This document shows, piece after piece, positions 62,534 through 64,000 of a stretch of 64,000 nucleotides of DNA. How positions within the stretch are numbered: the stretch's first letter is position 1; each line of letters starts with the position of its first letter. The DNA comes from JABSOG01 sp965277695 (GTDB lineage: Bacteria > Pseudomonadota > Gammaproteobacteria > Enterobacterales > Alteromonadaceae): the NCBI GenBank assembly GCA_965277695.1, contig CBDIDQ010000008.1:35613-99612 (forward strand), given 5' to 3'. The notes below the pieces were generated by a model. That model was given only the letters and a program-made list of their open reading frames with translations, was not told where the DNA came from and did no database searches. Both the position numbers and the translations under genes were made by a program.

Positions 62534-63040
62534 AGCCGATAGCGCTGATAAGCTCACCACTATCTATGGCAATCAAGATGAGCTGTTGAAGCAAAGTCTT
62601 AATCAAGGCGATTTAGCCGGGTATTTACTCAAGCTCCACGGTGATGTCAAAACCTCAAGCTCTTGGGTGTTGAGCCATAAGCATTATCAGCAAGCTTACG
62701 GTGCGAAACAGGGTTTTGATATTAACGCGCCACTACCTGCATTTTTAGCGCAGCTTTTTACCACTCAACCTTTGCTATTTATAGGTTGTTCTTTGGCACA
62801 AGACCGCATTTTGCGCTGTTATCGCGCAGCAGCAAGCAAGGCGATGAGTTAAAGCTGTTTAAACGCCGTTTGAGCAATTTAAATATCACTCCGATATGGC
62901 TGGATAGTTTTGACGATATCAATCTCGTGCTGGAACAACTTGCACCAGCGACTTTGAAAAAGCCTGTAACCAAAGGCTCGGATATCTTTGTTGGTCGTGA
63001 AAAAGAGTTAAAGAGCGTGAAGCTGAATTGGCAGCGTTGT
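62534..63040 (+). pseudogene. Remnant of a SIR2-STAND defence NTPase
   Basis: No intact frame, but two successive frames join into one protein. Frame one (about 62534-62810) encodes Y-L-L-K-L-H-G-D-V, S-H-K-H-Y-Q-Q-A-Y-G and P-L-L-F-I-G-C-S-L-A-Q-D-R-I, the C-terminal half of a SIR2-like NADase domain. A second frame from about 62810 continues H-F-A-L-L-S-R, N-I-T-P-I-W-L-D-S-F-D-D and then D-I-F-V-G-R-E-K-E-L, the entry to a STAND/AAA ATPase. The N-terminal SIR2 half and all later domains are gone. Most likely a decayed anti-phage gene of the SIR2-STAND kind. Confidence 0.65.
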
Positions 63041-63057
63041 GATTTCTACGGCGTAGA

Positions 63058-63142
63058 CGAGAATTCATTCTCGTAAGGGAGCCAGAGCGACCGTGGACCA
63101 ACCAGCCATCATCAACCACAAAAAACGAGGTTAAAACCTCGT
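63058..63142. repeat. Paired short palindromes flanked by GTAGACGAG / CTCGTCTAC
   Basis: ACGAGAAT-tc-ATTCTCGT (63058-63075) and ACGAGGTT-aa-AACCTCGT (63125-63142), about 50 bp apart, with the outer sequences inverted to each other. REP-like element at the broken end of the SIR2 remnant. A related GAGGT...ACCTC motif occurs near 36945. Confidence 0.6.
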
Positions 63143-63158
63143 CTACGTTTACCCAGTT

Positions 63159-63809
63159 TCACATCGCCGTTGTCCGACATCGCTCCAAATAAGCCACAAA
63201 CATCGCTGTAGTCTGCTCAATAAAACTGCGCTGATTGAGGTTAAAATTCACCGCTGGGGCACAATGGTTAAACACCACCCAATCGCCAATCATTACCGTG
63301 AGTACATAACCGAGATATTCAATGGCGTTATGCAGCTCGGCTGAATCATAATCGTCAGTACAGTCTTGCCAGGAATCGAGTAATTGCTTATATAGCGACA
63401 TTTCGAGTTTTTGTTCATCAGTGTCGTGGGGGTGAAGGCGGGTGTATAGCAAAGTGGTGGTGAAAATATGTTTGTCTTGTTGGTGATACCAGATGGTGGC
63501 GACGATGAGTTGTTCCACTCGGTTGGCTAAATAACCACGCCAGGATTTTTCTATCAAGGTTTGAAACCAGTTAAAGTATTCATGCTTGGCGACCTTATAT
63601 AGATAGGGCAGCAGCTCGTCTTTGGATTTAAAACGACGATAGAAATTACCCACTGAAACCCCGGCTTTAGCGCAAATATCTGCGACCTTAACCTGTTCAA
63701 AATAACGGTCAACCAGCAGCTCGTCTAGTGCTTGTAACAGCTTTTCTAAGGTCTCTTTACTGCGCAGTTGTTTTGGCGGGTGAGAACTAAAATAACGGAC
63801 ATAAGGCAT
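63159..63809 (-). CDS. TetR-family transcriptional regulator
   Basis: Regulator of 216 residues from the ATG complement of 63807-63809; an in-frame upstream start at 63908 would add 33 unlikely residues. The N-terminal helix-turn-helix reads V-K-V-A-D-I-C-A-K-A-G-V-S-V-G-N-F-Y-R-R-F-K-S-K-D-E-L (about 45-72). The ligand domain is helical and Trp/Tyr-rich, without recognisable specificity. It may be divergent from a gene beyond the right edge; see the inverted repeat at 63855. Confidence 0.87.
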   Translation of the reverse strand: MPYVRYFSSHPPKQLRSKETLEKLLQALDELLVDRYFEQVKVADICAKAGVSVGNFYRRFKSKDELLPYLYKVAKHEYFNWFQTLIEKSWRGYLANRVEQLIVATIWYHQQDKHIFTTTLLYTRLHPHDTDEQKLEMSLYKQLLDSWQDCTDDYDSAELHNAIEYLGYVLTVMIGDWVVFNHCAPAVNFNLNQRSFIEQTTAMFVAYLERCRTTAM

Positions 63810-63854
63810 TAGTGAGTTTCCTGCGAGAAACGAAAAGTGGTTAAAATATAGTCT

Positions 63855-63889
63855 ACGCTGGTACAAAATGCGAATGACTATTCCAGCGT
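63855..63889. promoter_or_regulatory. Possible TetR operator
   Basis: ACGCTGG (63855-63861) and CCAGCGT (63883-63889) form an inverted repeat with a 21-bp spacer about 45 bp upstream of the TetR start. The spacer is longer than usual, so this is tentative. The remaining bases to 64000 show no gene start I can support. Confidence 0.3.
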
Positions 63890-64000
63890 TTATTCGGGAT
63901 GAGAACAAAACCCTATTGCCCTTTGGCGGTTAAGCAGGTAGATTAAAACTCCGCTTGCTTGGTATGGTTCCTAATACTGCTAATTTGGCTGGGGCTGGTG

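Noticed and set aside
1..64000. tRNA and rRNA genes
   Set aside because: No cloverleaf with a TTCRA arm or conserved rRNA stretch was recognised by eye; a tRNA scan would settle it.

Overview
The window looks like a chromosome segment of a marine gammaproteobacterium of the Alteromonadales kind (Colwellia/Shewanella/Pseudoalteromonas-like). This rests on housekeeping gene order (rsmE-gshB-yqgE-ruvX, pilT-pilU, yggS-proC-yggT, rdgB-hemW-yggN; panE beside yajQ; plsB near lexA), a moderate-to-low GC content, and a complete proteobacterial 'dedicated sortase' locus of the type known mainly from marine Proteobacteria. No rRNA, tRNA or CRISPR array was recognised.

Layout. 1-4.1 kb: panE (cut by the window edge), yajQ, msrA, a possible 32-residue membrane protein, an unknown gene and a FapA/DUF342 gene. 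4.1-7.2 kb: repeat-rich spacer, then a large Ig-like lipoprotein and a second secreted protein, both ending in DUF1566. 7.3-18 kb: a conserved block (yggN, hemW, rdgB, DUF4426, yggT, proC, yggS, pilT, pilU, ruvX, yqgE, gshB, rsmE). 18-21 kb: an ABC-2 exporter and a frameshifted ureohydrolase. 21-27.7 kb: the dedicated sortase system (sensor kinase, regulator, OmpA-like protein, VIT/VWA substrate, sortase); the kinase reading frame is broken three times. 27.8-34.5 kb: HigB/HigA toxin-antitoxin, plsB, an HPP-tautomerase-double cupin cassette, and lexA with two SOS boxes. 34.5-39 kb: an ATP-grasp ligase, two AT-rich unknown genes and the glutathione-dependent formaldehyde pathway (fghA, frmA). 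39-48 kb: phosphatase, outer membrane barrel, RhlE-type helicase, peroxiredoxin, S4 protein, cpxRA with divergent cpxP, and a spermidine-synthase-like gene.

47.9-51.4 kb carries the most interesting locus: a retron made of a hairpin-rich leader, a reverse transcriptase with the retron-specific NAxxH and VTG motifs, an AAA/SMC-type ATPase with an N-terminal Sel1-like repeat, and an HNH-type protein. The genes overlap as one operon with the layout of type I-A (Ec78/Eco7-like) retrons with PtuA/PtuB effectors. 51.4-64 kb: AlkX/YcaQ-like glycosylase, cupin, TonB-like lipoprotein, metallo-beta-lactamase-fold hydrolase, a diverged LodA/LodB-like pair, an RbgA-type GTPase, a GAF-GAF-GGDEF protein with a degenerate EAL domain, the ruin of a SIR2-STAND defence gene, and a TetR regulator.

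Three levels of repeats cut across this map. A ~210-bp imperfect palindrome is present in two full copies and one half copy. Seven-base tandem repeats sit in at least four intergenic spacers. In-frame 12-base tandem repeats occur in four unrelated genes. Start sites were moved inward where a Shine-Dalgarno sequence, overlap or family length argued for it. Family names come from motif recognition, not from searches.
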